Part shown: positions 21,969 through 35,900 of the stretch, piece by piece
Position numbering within the stretch: position 1 is the stretch's first letter
Layout of the letters: each line of letters opens with the position of its first letter
Origin: Jaltomata sinuosa
Lineage: Eukaryota; Streptophyta; Magnoliopsida; Solanales; Solanaceae
NCBI GenBank assembly: GCA_003996215.1
Contig: QJPP01007241.1
Span: 310,001-374,000 of the forward strand
Direction of reading: 5' to 3'
Length of the DNA stretch: 64,000 bases
The notes under the pieces: model-generated
Databases searched by the model: none
Told to the model about the DNA's origin: nothing
What the model saw: the letters and a program-made list of their open reading frames with translations, nothing else
Program-made: the position numbers and the translations under genes

Positions 21969-24900
21969 TTTTTTTTTTTATCAAACTAAAATTTTATTTA
22001 AACAAGTTTATAGACAGTTAGCTCATTTTGGACTCTAGAATCAGTGCCTATGTTGTTCCTATACTAAACTACCATAAGCAAATACAGTTTGGGTAACTTA
22101 AGTTATACGGGGTAACTTAGTAAACTACCTAGTAGCCTACTTCTGTAATGACCCGTCCCATTGTTATTAAAAATTTGTGATAAAAATAAACGAGTTAATA
22201 ATTTTTGTGTTATGACATTGTGTGAAATTAATTTTAGTGGTGTTTAAATGAGTCGCGGACTTAAAAACTAGTCAAAACGCGAGCTATCAATGCGGCTCGT
22301 CGTAGCGAACCGAAGCCTCGTCGTGGCGACTCGCCGTAGCGAGAAGGGTCTCGTCACGACGAAGGTCGCGATCCAGAATCCCATTTTTAAGGTTTTAGCC
22401 TCCAAATTCTTTTCCTAAAATGAGATTTTCTCCTAAAAATGCCCCAGAACAATTTTAAACCTAGAAAAGCGAGAAAAGAGAGGAAAAGCTCTTAGAAAGA
22501 GCTCGAACTCCCCCTCCTCGTGGGGATTCTCCCTCCTGATTTCTGGAACAAGGACAACAAGCAAATTGCACGTGTTTAAGCAGTAGCTCAACATCAAAGT
22601 AGGTTATGGTTTAAATTATAGTAAGACTTTGAATATGTGAACATGAATTCCGTACAAAAATTGATAGAGACAGTATGTTTAGGCCTTCGGGTACGGAGTC
22701 TAGATGAAAATTATTAGATTACACTAATATAACTGGAATTTGTGGGTATATATGCTTATACTGTGTAAACTTGATATGAAAGTGAATGGGTCAGGGATAT
22801 ATGATTTTCGAGGCTTAGATATCACATGGTTGTGATAGTGGGAGCCGAATCTAGAAGTGAGAGTTTAATCTAAATTGCGAATGACCGACTTTTAATACGA
22901 ATTCTTCATGATTGTGTAGTGTCTAGTGACTAATGTGAATTGGTGACAAAACTCATACCATGTTGTGGACTTAGCTTGAAATGATAGGTTGTTGAACGAA
23001 CTGATTGTCGTAATCGTCGTGTTGTGGTATAAATTGATATTGAATGTAGTTACAGTAAGAAGAGGACCTTGTTAATAATAGTAGATTTTGATTTGTAAGA
23101 ATTGAAAGGCTATACAGGACTGCTAAGTCTGTGTGATGGGATCGAGTGACCGGGCAGTGGCTGATGATGAGCTAATTTTGAATAATTAGTAACTAATAGG
23201 GTGAGTTTACACTGCGATCAGGATAAGGTCTTGGTAGGTAAAACATGAAATTGGAGTTGAGTCTTGTTTAGTACATGCATGTAATTGGGTGTCTTGTCTA
23301 GGAGGTATACATGAATTGATTTATGAGTTGAAATGATATGAGTGTACTGTGTACTGAGTTGCATCCTGAGAGATAAAACTGAGAATCATAAGTTCATTGA
23401 TATTGTTACTTGTTATAAATCGGGTACCACGAGTCAGTATGGGTTGATATTGTGCTAAGGGAAAATGATTTCGGTGGATACATGGACCCTGGTGTGTTCC
23501 TTACAGGTCATGGCTAAATGGGTAGAAATAAGACCTTTTAGCATATGTGTACACATTTACTTTTGTGTTGCTGATACTATGATATGAGACTAAGATTACC
23601 TGAGTTGTACATGGCTTAGAGACCATAGGTCTAAGAGATTGAGTAGACATGAGATCCACATTGTTACTTTTATCTGATATGAGTATTTGGTATGATTTGA
23701 TGCATATTGGTGTCTTATTTGTCTTGGTTGATTAATTTGATGATTGTTGGTGACTACTATATACTTGGCTGTGATATTCGATGTTTGTTGGTTACTGTTA
23801 GACCCTCGGTGACTATACTTGATATGTACTCATGAATAATTGTTGCGTTATGAACGTTACATTGGTTATGTCTGAAGGAAATATTAATGGTATAATTGTG
23901 AAGGGTTCTGGGTGAACTTGGAAAGTGGGTAAGAACTGATAACAATAATAACGGGTTGAGTGCAAATGAGTAACTAACGATATGTGTGGGGTCGAAAGAG
24001 AAGTCGTGTAATGGGCGCTACTTTGTGACTATGCTAAAAAGGATTAGAGGTAACAACTAAGGTTAATCGAAACATAGGGGTATTGATCCTATCCCTGTGG
24101 GTTGTAGTGAAGTAAGCCTGAAGTGTTATTGATGTGGGTTGTAGTTGGGATAACTTTGCTGAGTTTTAGTTCTGAAGTTATCTGTTATATGTTGATTTCT
24201 ATACTTGATTTATGTGATCTAATCTCAGTTGACCGATGATACCTACCAATATGTGTGGTTGTACTAATATTACTCTTGCTGCACCTTTTGATGTAGATGT
24301 GTGACAGGTTGACTGAAGTCTCATTGCATGGCTTGAAGAGTCTCTACCATCAGCTTCCGGGACTTCTACTCCTCGAAACAAAAGTTGTGTCTTTTAATTG
24401 TCATGTCCTTTTTAGCAGCTCTTGTATAGGTCTAAACCAGATTTTGAGAATAACGACTGTGTTTTTAGTTCTCAAATAGTTGTTGTATTTCAAGTTTTGT
24501 TAAGTCATGAATGCCGATTTCAGTTACTATAAATATATGATTATTTTAAAAGACCTCCACTTAATCGTGTTGGGTAAATAAAGGTGTCTCCTATCGAATA
24601 AAATTAAGTAGGTGCTCGCACGACCTTAGCGTAAGTTGGATCGTGACAACTTTATTTACAATTTTTTTGTCCTCTAATATGTAGTTGCAAGATGATATCT
24701 CTGATCAAGTGAACATGTGGTCTACTTTTAGTTTGAAATCTTCTTTTAGTCCTTTTTGTACAAATTTGATAGACAAAGCAACTAGTAAAAATCCCAATAT
24801 TCTTTCATGTAACTTTGTGGGTGTTGAAGGATAGGTAAGATAAGTTCTTTTTTTATGCTAAAGAACCCCTCAACTGAGAATTGATTATAGGATTCACGTT

Positions 24901-25075
24901 AGGCAACAAATTTTTAGCATCAAAAATCTTCCTCACAAGCCAACATGCTTGTTTAGGAGTGTCAAGGTAGGCTAAATTTCTGAATTTGATATAGAAGCTA
25001 TGTATCTACTGCACCCACAAAGTGTCCTTATGAGAGAGTGCCCAAAGTAGTTGTAAAGAACAAATGTACAAATAA
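21966..25075 (-). mobile_element. 5'-truncated LINE, split by a solo LTR
   Basis: Read on the minus strand from about 25075, the DNA translates to ICSLQLLWALSHKDTLWVQ, a stop in place of the usual Trp, then IHSFYIKFRNLAYLDTPKQ and ACWLVRKIFDAKNL. This is the conserved segment near the C-terminus of plant LINE reverse transcriptases, before the zinc-binding zf-RVT domain. The element continues to 24649, resumes at about 22143 and ends in a poly-A (poly-T on + at 21969-21980). It is dead: truncated, with stops, and interrupted by the solo LTR. No clear target duplication was found. Confidence 0.7.
22144..24648. mobile_element. solo LTR, about 2.5 kb, probably Ty3/gypsy
   Basis: The sequence starts TGTAATGACCCGTCCC and ends GTTGGATCGTGACA, so it has TG...CA ends. 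It is flanked by ACTTC (22139-22143) and ACTTT (24649-24653), a 5-bp target duplication with one change. There is no internal domain, primer-binding site or second LTR, so it is a solo LTR left by LTR recombination. The length and the TGTAATGACCC start suggest a long-LTR gypsy lineage, which is inference. A CpG-rich block lies at 22267-22375. It sits inside the LINE remnant. Confidence 0.7.
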
Positions 25076-25079
25076 GATA

Positions 25080-26280
25080 ATCAATTTTTAACTTAGAAGG
25101 CTTAAAATTATGCTCCCTTATATTCGGATACACATAAATATAAAATGATGTATTAAGATCTTTATATTAAATAATGAGAAACGGTTTATTTTCTCAACAT
25201 TTGAATGTATAACACTTGTTTATTAGAAAATTAATATATATAAAATACTAATTAATCTGATAGTATATCAATTCAATACTTTTGAAAACAATGAAATGAT
25301 GATGGCAACAGCTCTGAGTGATTGATATAGGTGTTGACGGAGGTCGTGGTTGATAGTGGTGATTGTGGATACGTAATAGCTAGTGATTGACAATAGTAGT
25401 TAATGTCGGCAATTGATGGTAGTAGTTGATGATAGTAATAACTAATGATGGCAGTGATGATTAATAGCGGTGATTGACAATATATCATGGTTGCTGATAG
25501 TGATGATGGTAGTAGTAAATAGTAAATCGAATGGTAACTACTAATAGTGGTGCCAGGTAGGGTTGATTGTTGTAGCGGGAGAAACGGTTTTCTAGCCCAT
25601 TAGAAACATTTTTCATTGTTGTGCTCATTTTACGAGAGATCTTCATTTGTACACTCAAGAAATCGGAAAAACCCATTTTCTTATTTCTGCTAATGATTCC
25701 AAACAAAATTTGTTTTTGGGATGCAACAAGAGTGTATTCTCAAGGGATTTGCATATGTTGTGTAGAAATAGTTTTCCTACTATATATATCTTCTTTCTTT
25801 CGAACATTAAAAACATACATCAGATAAAATATGCTATATACTTCACAGTTAAACTTTTCTTATGGGAACATAGGCATACCCTGCACAGAATGAAGATTAA
25901 TTAGAAGCACACTCAACACACCTTAGTTTCATCGCGCACAGTTTTGTCGACAAACAAGATATCAACTACACAGCACGACTCATCTTGTCCACGTTCATCA
26001 TTAAAGCATCAATTTCAATTATTTCCAAAATAATTAAGAGAAAGTTCGGTATAAACAGATATATATTTCTATAACTTATATTAGCTTTTACTATTTGCAT
26101 TATTGCAGACAAGCTCCAGCATTTACTCGAAGAAAAATGAGCTGTGTCTCAACGTCTCCAAGTAGTGTGTGCATCTGTGTGAGACAACCCGATTATCCTC
26201 CACCCCCACGTCACCTGCCAACTCAATCACACAAGGTTTCCTGTCTAAACAACCATGGAGCCCCGAAGAACTCATCTTTC
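25080..26280. other. intergenic sequence downstream of the NOT4-like gene
   Basis: No gene is supported. It includes a degenerate trinucleotide-rich patch at 25265-25560. A possible spliced 3' UTR of the NOT4-like gene may reach into about 26290, where a 'catttccag' acceptor lies on the minus strand. Confidence 0.5.
25265..25560. repeat. degenerate trinucleotide-rich tract
   Basis: Many variants of 'tgatgatggtagtagttgatgatag' follow each other without a fixed period, as in 'ggcaattgatggtagtagttgatgatagtaat'. It is low-complexity DNA with no coding sense. Confidence 0.6.
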
Positions 26281-26971
26281 ACCTGGAAATGTAGTCATAA
26301 AACAAAAGAGGCATTAATGTAAACGAAAAGATGTAATCAAACAGGAATCACATCATTCACAAAACATCGAAAATCTTAGCTTTAAGGCCTCATGATAGTA
26401 GAAGGGCAGAGGGAAAGACGAGGAACTATCTATCCCACACTTGAAATCAATTTTTTAGACAAACTAATTCCACGCGTATCTAAACTTTAAAGCAAACCAG
26501 CTGCATCTTTTCAAGCTTATATCAGAGCTATTAGTAAAATTTGTTAAAGGATTCTTCATGATCAAATATTCCATTAACTGATTGTTTTCTCCATGTTCGT
26601 CTCCATTGTGATCAAGAAGAAACTTGTATTTCGTGAGTTTACCTGTGCTATGATATAAATATAAACCTCCAGATAAACATACTATTGAGAAGTTGTTTTG
26701 GAAACACTAACCTGTTGGTTTCTGGAGATCCTGTTTTCGAGGATTTCATCCTTCACCAATCAGAAAGCAGTTTCAGACAGTCATGATCAAGCTTCCTTCT
26801 AGAAAGGCAAATTGATCATATTTCCTCACAGCTATCCTTGAGTTATTACCACCATTTGAGCATCATTGGAACTTTGATCATCTCAAGCACGTCTGCTAGT
26901 CACACATGATTTTTCTAATTCATTGGTTCTCCCACAACTACTCAACAAGCCAACAAATCCCAGAAGCACAT

Positions 26972-29900
26972 TTATATCCCGAATGTTCTGTTATACAGTT
27001 CGCCTGAATTGGGCATCCGGAACTTTGATTCCTCATATCCATTAAAGAACTTGTTATGGCCCATCCTTTCACTTCGGAGGAGTTCAGCCATGCCCAAGTC
27101 ATTTCCGTTTGGGACCCCATTCCAGCCATCCCACTGGCCATTTGACATCACAGAGTTCCTGCTCTGGGGAAGATTGAATTGTGAAAATGGGGAAAGATTG
27201 TTGGCCAGAGTTTGCTCCACAACCCTCGAAGAAATTCCATAAGCATCATTCAAAAAGTTGTCCCCATTATCAGCGAATCTCTGATTCTGATGCAGAGAGA
27301 GAGATCTTTGCATGAGTAACTGAAGTCTTGCCTCATTTTCAAAAGCACTTGGCTGTGGAGGAAAACTTGGAGCCATGTCTAGACTTGAGACATTAAAGCC
27401 ATTTTGAACCCTTCCTTTACCAACTGCCAAAATTGCAGGATCATTAAACTCAATGTCCCCGTTGTTGACATTTCCAATTGATGGAGCTTGGTATTCATTG
27501 CGCAATAAGGAGGAGGTATCAAGCATGTGAGTACCTGCAAATTAACTGATTTGAGATAACAACATCCAGGATTATGTCCAACAAAGTAGAGAAACCAAAC
27601 CAACAGTATTACTGACCAGAGAGAGAAGCAAAATTCTGTTCCATTTTCTCATATGCAAAGCCTGGGGGTGGGGCCCTATTTGGTGCTGAAAAACCTGGAG
27701 GCGCAGTCATCTGAGATCTCGACACTGGAGAATTCACCAGAAAATCAGTAAGTCAGGCACTTCAAACCTTTTGTTTCTTGTTGATAATTGCATTCAAACT
27801 AAATATGAAACACTAGAAGGTGCAGATAGATAAGGGGGATGGAATTAAAAAGGACAAATGATGCACTGACCTGATAGCTTGTTAGAGGAGAGGTGAGAAT
27901 AATTGTCGACAAAACCATTAGATTCCTGACTATTAAATAGAGAGAAACCATTGTGAGTACGAAAACCATCAAGCTGATAGCTTCTGCTATTTGGAAAATC
28001 TTGATCGAGAGGGCGATGACTATAACTTCTCTCAATGTAACTTAAAGATGGTCGAGAATCAGCTGATGGATTCATGGATTCCTCCTCCCTTGCAAAAGAG
28101 AACCTTGATTGATTGCTGCTCTGCAATTTTCTTGAGTTCGATACTCTAGACCCTTGTTGGTTATCAGTTACTCCCAACAACTTAACCAAGTTCTGAGAGG
28201 CTAATGACTCATTCCATGGGTCGAAATCCATAGACAAGATATTAGATATTATATTGTTCTCTCCCCCGCTTTCGGCAGTAGTGCTATGATTTGCAGTAGC
28301 AGATTCACCTTCAAACCTATCGATGTGCATCCTCTTACCTTCATTAGACGAATAATAAGTGTCATCAGTGCTTCCCAAATATTTACCCGCACAACTGAAT
28401 ACATTTTCAGGGTATCCATTAGGAAGTTCTCCAATACTAGAAGGCTGTAATACTGAATCAGCTCTCAGGTCAAAAGTTTGCATGTTGGCTCTAATAGGTC
28501 CAACACCATTGGCAAACTGCGGAGAATAACCCTTGAGCTGTCCTGAAGAGTGTAAAGAGATGGAAGGACTTGATGAGTAGCTTTTCTCTAAAATTACTTC
28601 AGGATCCCTATGTCTCTGTGCATTGAAAGATAGCAAATCATCCTCCATTTCAGGAGTTGTGTCTTGTAATCCTTGAGCCTGTGTTTCCAGTCTCAAATCA
28701 GACGTTTGTCTTGAGATTAAAACATCAGCTGCAGAAATCACAGATTTCCCATTCGTCTGAGAAGGCGGCTCCCTTGATTTCTCATAGGTGGCATGTGACT
28801 TTTGCTGTCTATCAATGCTAAATGATGAAAAATCTGAGCATACATTCTGCTCAATATCTGTGGCATCATAGGGATCTTTTGGTAAACTAGGTCCATTAGA
28901 CATCAAAGGAAGATCAAAGGTATTTGTAGCACTGGATGATATGATCAAATGTATATCTTTGTCTTTCATAGACGGGGTGATATGTAACTGACTGTTCGTA
29001 AATGAAGAAGCAGGACTTATGGTGATAGCGGGTTTCTCAGAGCTATAGGCTGCATCATCTGCTCCTACAGATTGTTTAACAGGTTCTGACGTTTCTATTT
29101 TACCTTTCTCTTGACTAGTACCACTTTCTTTGCTATGAATAGCTTTCTTTCCTGTTTCAGAAGGCAATGACAAGACCTGACTATTATTCGCAACAGCTGT
29201 TGAGCTAGTAAGTGGGCTACATATTTCAACCTTCTGTTTATGTGGTCCACTAGAACTTGGTGCACTGGCAGGCGGCAGTCCATTAGAACTTGGCGCACTG
29301 GCAGGTGGCAGTCCATTAGAACTTGGTGCACTGGCAGGTGGCAGTCCATCAGAACTTGGTGTACTGGCTGGTGGCAGTTGGTTATTTAATGCACGCGTTC
29401 CCCTAGAAAAAATGAAAAAATATTGTATTATGAAATTATGAACCATATATAAATGAGAACAGTGAGTCCTTCTAATTGCATACCACAAAGCGCCAGCAGG
29501 AAGAGCAGCTGATCTACCAGAGCTGCTATTTGGTGGAGAGCCTCTGGCATTGGTTGCTGAATTCTGCAAGGCATATGACAAGATTATAAATTTCAGACAT
29601 TCAATATGGAAATACGGGCACACTTCTGGCATCATTTCCAGTCGGAACAAAAAAAATTAAGACAAGCAATTTTATACCTAAAACCTGGATAATGTAACAT
29701 GATCATAAGAAGAAGGAAATGTCAAAAGGTAAATCATGAGAACAGAACTTTATTGGCCTCTCTTGAGATGCTGACTTCCCCATCCCGACCTCCAAATAGA
29801 GATTTATCACTTCCTCGTTCCCAAACGGTGGGAAGTGGTGAAGGGGAAAATGAAAAAGAAATGGAAAAAAAAGATGCAAAAAAATCAAATGATTAGAGAA

Positions 29901-32900
29901 AACCTTACATTTGTAGCGGTTTTACTAAAAGGTTTCCCTGCAGAAGCAGAGCTGTTATTGCAGTAATCGTCTGCCGGTGGTGGTAAAACACTCCCTGATC
30001 TCCGTTGCATACTAGTAATGGCACCAGTAATTTGTTGAACCCTACTCCTTTAAAATAACTATGCAAGTTAATTATTTATCCAATGAATGTCCATATAGAA
30101 CGAACAGATAACACGCAGAGAGACAATACAAGGTTGTCCCACTGGTCCAGACACAGCTATATACAGTAACACACTACAAGACCTCTGAAAAAAACTGTTT
30201 CGACTGATCAGTGTACATAGTAAACGTTGAAATATATCCTGCAACAGCCTGGAAATGCACCTATTTATCAATAATTTTCTAAATATATTGTTACATAGAT
30301 TTTTTAAAATAGCATTGACTTACCAACCACCTATTGTTAGAACAAAAATAAAATTGGGAGAATGTAGGTGCAAAAGAATGGTTGCTCTTTTCTCAGTCAG
30401 TTTCACATACTCCTAAACTTCATGGACTTGATATTCCAAAGATGAAAATTCTAGAACACTTTAAAGAGACCATGCTCTTAAGTCTTGACTACCACAATAA
30501 TAATAAAATCACCAACTGAATAAATCCCAGTACCTTGTGTAAGCCGATATTACTTCATCCTTAGTAAAGCTATCTTCTTGCGACCCAATCTCGTGCAAGT
30601 ATAAACAATCATGATTGGTGCAGGGCTGGACCAAAAGATAACCCTTCCTTTAGAAACATAAAATGTATGTGGTTCCAGAAAGACTCAAAAAATGACCCCT
30701 TATCAATATTCTGATGGAAATTCTAAGTGATTGAGAAATCATACCACACTCCTCAACCAAGCATGACAGTATTTTGTTGTTCCAAAGCACGCTCTGCCAG
30801 CAAGAAAGTAAAAATGATTACTGAAAAATAACAGCCCGCGCTGCAAATCATAAAAAGATATGGCACACACCTTAGAGGTCGACCGTCCAAAGTAAATCCA
30901 TGTACAGACTGAATACAACGGACTGCTTCCTCCTCCTTTGAATAGGTAATATATCTGAACCCAACAGAAATTTAAAAAAATGATAGCTAAGTAGCTAACT
31001 GATTTTCTTTTGAATGTAAGAAAAGCATACTTTTTGAGGATTTTAAATGTCAAACTCCTAATAAACATCACGAAGTCCAACACAGTGATAGAAAGGCAAA
31101 TCCTGAAAAAATTTGTTGAATATTTCCATGGGAAACAGCTTGAAACATGTCTTATTGCAAGCTTTCTCAGATGACAGCAATAAAAACTTTGATGTACAAG
31201 TATCAAAAAGGATCAGTATTGGGGCGGGCTGGTTGAATTGTATTCTTTGCCAAATTGGAACTGCCAGCAGCCTGGCACAGTACCAAGAAACAAGAGGATT
31301 CGAACAAGTGCGCATAGGGTAAACCAAAGGCTCATTCACAAAAAAAAAAAAAAAAAAAAAAGAAAGAGGTAATCTAAATTATCTTCTTTTTTTTTTTTTT
31401 TTTGATAATTGGTAACATAATCAAAATTATCTTCTTATGTATCCCTTCGAAACACCAGGAAAGGAGAAGTACACTCTTGAAGACTGTACCACTAAAATAC
31501 CTGCGCCAAATTGTATATCAACTTACATAAGCTAAGCCCAAAGATAAACACATGAATATCATTGTTGTCATAAACATAACACATGATCAGACACAAAATT
31601 AAAACAAAAGAAATCACATAGATTGCTTAGTTATTTTTGTGAAATGAGCCTTGCAAAATTCTTTTGGACAGCATGTTAAGAGCATCTTCATATGATTGTA
31701 TGACATAGAAAAGGCTTTTCTAGAACTGAGAGCCAGGTTTTGGGACACAAACAACTCTACACATCCATTGATGCTTATTTGTGAGGTTTCGAAGCCTTGA
31801 ATAATCTTTCCTATGGTGCGTTAAGAGTATCTTAATATTACTGCGTGACATGAAGCATTTTGAGAACCGGTACAAATGTTAAATCGAGAAGCACACTTAC
31901 ACACTGCATGTATTATTTGCAAACTGTTGAATGGCACCAGCAGCTGTTCGAGACATAGACACCTTCATAACCTTCCCATACTGCGCAAAATATTCTTTCC
32001 GCTGCAGAAGCTGTTTTTATGGGGATAAATTAGTGTTAGTTTGCTGTCAAGCATCTAGGACATCCCCAAGTAAAAAGTTTACAATGAACAAAGACAAAGG
32101 ATATCTTTAAAAGGATAGAACAGTCCCTTCTTAGAGACCTCTTCCCAGACTTATTTCAAATTTGTACAAATCCTGATGCAAAGGTTAGTGATTGCTGGAC
32201 AGAACAGGGGTGGGACATGTATTTTAGAAGATCTCTAAATGATTGGGAGGTGGAAAAGGTGGCAGAGTTACTGGGGAAACTTGGTGGAATAAGCATTAAC
32301 ACAACTGCCGCAGACAAATTGTTGTGGAAACATAGCAAGGATGGTCTTTTCTCAGTTAGTAGTGCTTACAGAAGAGGCATGCAGGTTATAGCTGGAGATT
32401 CTAAATATCACTGGCAATATTTTTGGAAGGGTGATATACCTACAAAAGTGAAATGCTTCACTTGGCTAGTGATAAAGAGGGCATGTTTAACCCAGGAAGT
32501 ACTACAGAAGAAGGGCAGACAACTAGTTCCTAGGTGTTTTTTGTGCAATTTGACAGGAGAAACAAATAAAAACCTATTTCTACATTGCAAGTTCACTGCT
32601 CAAATCTGGAATTTGTTTCTCAACATCACAAGCTTAAACTGGACAATGCCAGAGCATACTTAAGATCTGTTGAGTTGCTGGATTAGGAGAGGAGGCAGCA
32701 AGAGTCAAAAGAGATGGTGGAAGCTAATACCATCATGCATATGGTGGTCAGTTTGGACTGAAAGAAATGGTAGATGTTTTGAAGATAGATCCAATTCCAT
32801 ACACAAGGTTAAATGGAATTGTTTAGTATCTTTACTTTTTTGGTGTAAGCAGCTCTGTATAGTAGATGTAGATCAGATTTTAGACTTGATAGGAAGCCTG

Positions 32901-35900
32901 TAATTGACACTTTTTGGAGGTGGCCAGCATAACCTTAATGCTGAGGAATACAATATTTACCAATTTCAAAAAAAAAAAGGAGGTGTTAAAGATTCCAAAA
33001 CTAAAGTGTTCATACATCTTCATCAGCTAAACTGAGAGGCAAACCAACAATGTAGACAAGATTCCTTTGAACGACGCGCACACTGCTAAGTTGCTTTCTC
33101 GAATCAGCTGTTTTACTTTTACCCTTTCGAGATGTCAATTTTTTCTCCGAGCTCACCATCCTGTTGAAATGACCAAAAGAACAATGAAGAATGCAGAGAA
33201 TATAGGACCTACTAATCTGTTAATGGAGTTTGTCCTTGAGAACAAAAATATTAATTCATATATTACTTTTCACAGTTTGCTGCCGTGCCAACAATCTTTT
33301 CCTTATTATATGGACTGCGGCATGCAGGACACCGCCCTTCTGTCTCGTCCTTCTCAGCCATTTCCATTATGTGATGCCAACACCATACGCATACCTACAG
33401 TAATGGGTGCCAAAAGTCAACATAAATCTATTCTATACAAATATAAAAGTGAGAAGCTCTAAACAAAAATGTTGACAGACAATAGTAACCCTGTAATGTT
33501 GAACGACATGTATACCCTTCAAAAACTATGTTATTACTTCAAACCAAATGCATTCACTAAGCTTCTCTTCATTTCTCTCAGAACATGAAGAATTCAAGGA
33601 AACTACTGAATAATCTAACATAACAAATACCATGTGCTAAGTTTCTTCAATTTCCTATCATTATTATGCTCTTCAAATCCAAGATATAATCTTTACAAAC
33701 AAGAAGTTCGAGTAATTTGAAACTGTGAACAAATGAAGAGACTTTTGCTACAATCTGGTAATCAAAAGAAAAGGAGACTCTTGTTACAATCTGGTTATCA
33801 AAAAGAAAAAGAGACTGTTCTAACAATCTCATTGAATGAGCAGCAATTACAAAGGTAATGTTCTATCTCACTTTTTTAAAAAGTGGGAAGATATACAGAA
33901 AAAAGTAGATAGACCAGAATACTCGTGTAAAGTTGAACGTCCTTTTTACCGTTCAACCAAACACTTCTCTGATATTTATGTACAAAAACGTAAATACACA
34001 CTAGTAAATACTATTAGATATAAATTCGCACATTATCCAAACATCAAATTCTAGAAAGACTTACTAAAGACTTATAACAATTGCACATCAAATCCAAATA
34101 ATCAAATTTGAGAGGAGATGAAGAAATTATTATTAGAAGCTTATCATTATATCAAGTACATTTTGTTTACTGATCCCAAAAAGAAGACGATCAACTTCGG
34201 TAACCCGCTGCAAAGCCAAAAATCACAACAAAGCATTTGAGAACTTCTGTGGGGCAAGATTTCTTCCTTTATTGAGATAGCTAATAAGATCAACATTCAT
34301 CATTTTCAGGAAATTACACTTTTTTGCTTTAGTTTTTATTTTATAACTCAAATACATTGTTTAATAAGAATATTTATGTGATTCTTTAGCACTCATTGTT
34401 ATTGGATACACACGCCAAGCGCGTGCCAAGAACTAGTATTTCATAGAGCAAGAGAAATCCAAAGAAACTGTTGAATTTCGTGAACCATTTCATCCAAAGC
34501 TAGTTCGAGAGGAAGGACTTCTATTTATTTAGGTCAGCAACATGCACCCCTCATCACTCCCTAATGTGTGGGTCTGATTCAATTGTTTCAAGTCTTATTG
34601 CCTGCTACCATCCACAAAAAATTTAATGTATCATTTAAACGCTTAACCTGTTAGAGATGAGTTTTTAAAAGCAATTTAGGTCTAAAACATAAACTCGGAA
34701 AGGAACATGAAATGTACAGGATATAGGAAAACCAATGTGTAGAAAAGGAAATTAAGTACCCTCCATCCCAAAATACTTGTCCCGTTACACTTTTCGAGAG
34801 TCAAATCACTTAAAACTTTGACCAATGTTGTTATCCATGTATGTAACACCCTTAGAATGTGTCCATCTATACCAGAATATCTTACTCTATCAGGCATTAA
34901 TTGAGTGGCCCTATATACTTCATCAAAAGGAAATTAAGCCGCCTTAAATATTAACTATAGGCTGATACTACAAAGAACATATATGAATCATTTAAGATAC
35001 AGCTTCAGCGTACAACTCTCTGCACCAAAAATAAAGAGTTCTACATCACTGCTGAAGAAAGTACACAATTATTGAATCAAACAGCACAAGATTACTATAC
35101 ATCATATGCATAAACTAAAAGAAAGCTTATAACTCTCAGCATAGAGAAGAAAGATGGTGCATGACTAGCTTGCAGATTATCCGGTGGGATATTTACATCC
35201 TCCAACTAGTACAGATACAACCTAGTAACTTTACCTACTGAGGTTTAGTCAAATCGGCAGAAATTTTCATCTTTTTTTATAGGATACCTTGATCTACCAT
35301 GGTCTTGATTCCAATTTCATGGACTACCACCCACGCCCAAGAAACTATTACAAGTTTCCAACTTCTCTTTGGAAAGTAAAGATAGAAAATGTACTTCCCA
35401 ATTAGTGGAGGGAACCTCAATATATATTTTTAGTGGGGGAAACCTCAATAACTCATGATATATTTATCATATAAAATGGACGTAAAAGTTGAACAAAATT
35501 AATTATGTGGAGAAAACTATTATCACTTTCATTCACCTCAACAAAATGATTGTTATTCTTTCAGTATTTTATAACATAAGCAATATCATGCATAGGGCTG
35601 TAGAGTTTAGCCAAAAAAGTGTAACCCCTTCCCTCCCCCCCCAAATCCACTCAAAACTTAGGCCGCTTGGGCTAGGAATATATTCGCACAAGGCATTTGG
35701 GCTATCTAAGTAGCTCAAGTTGACCCCATAAAGAAAGCTTTGTCCAAAAAACAAAAGAGAACTATTTATTTGGTTTGCTATGTATATTCTCACACTTGCA
35801 CACTCCTTCCCTCTTATAAAGAATAGAAAACCTTTTATGGTTTGATTAAACAAATTACAAAAAACAAACCAGAAAATGGAAAAATGAGCTAAAGTGGGGT

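Noticed and set aside
30739..31339. Minus-strand frames of 93 and 155 codons in the NOT4-like gene
   Set aside because: They run through introns of the gene; only the parts matching the RRM and CCCH exons are real coding.
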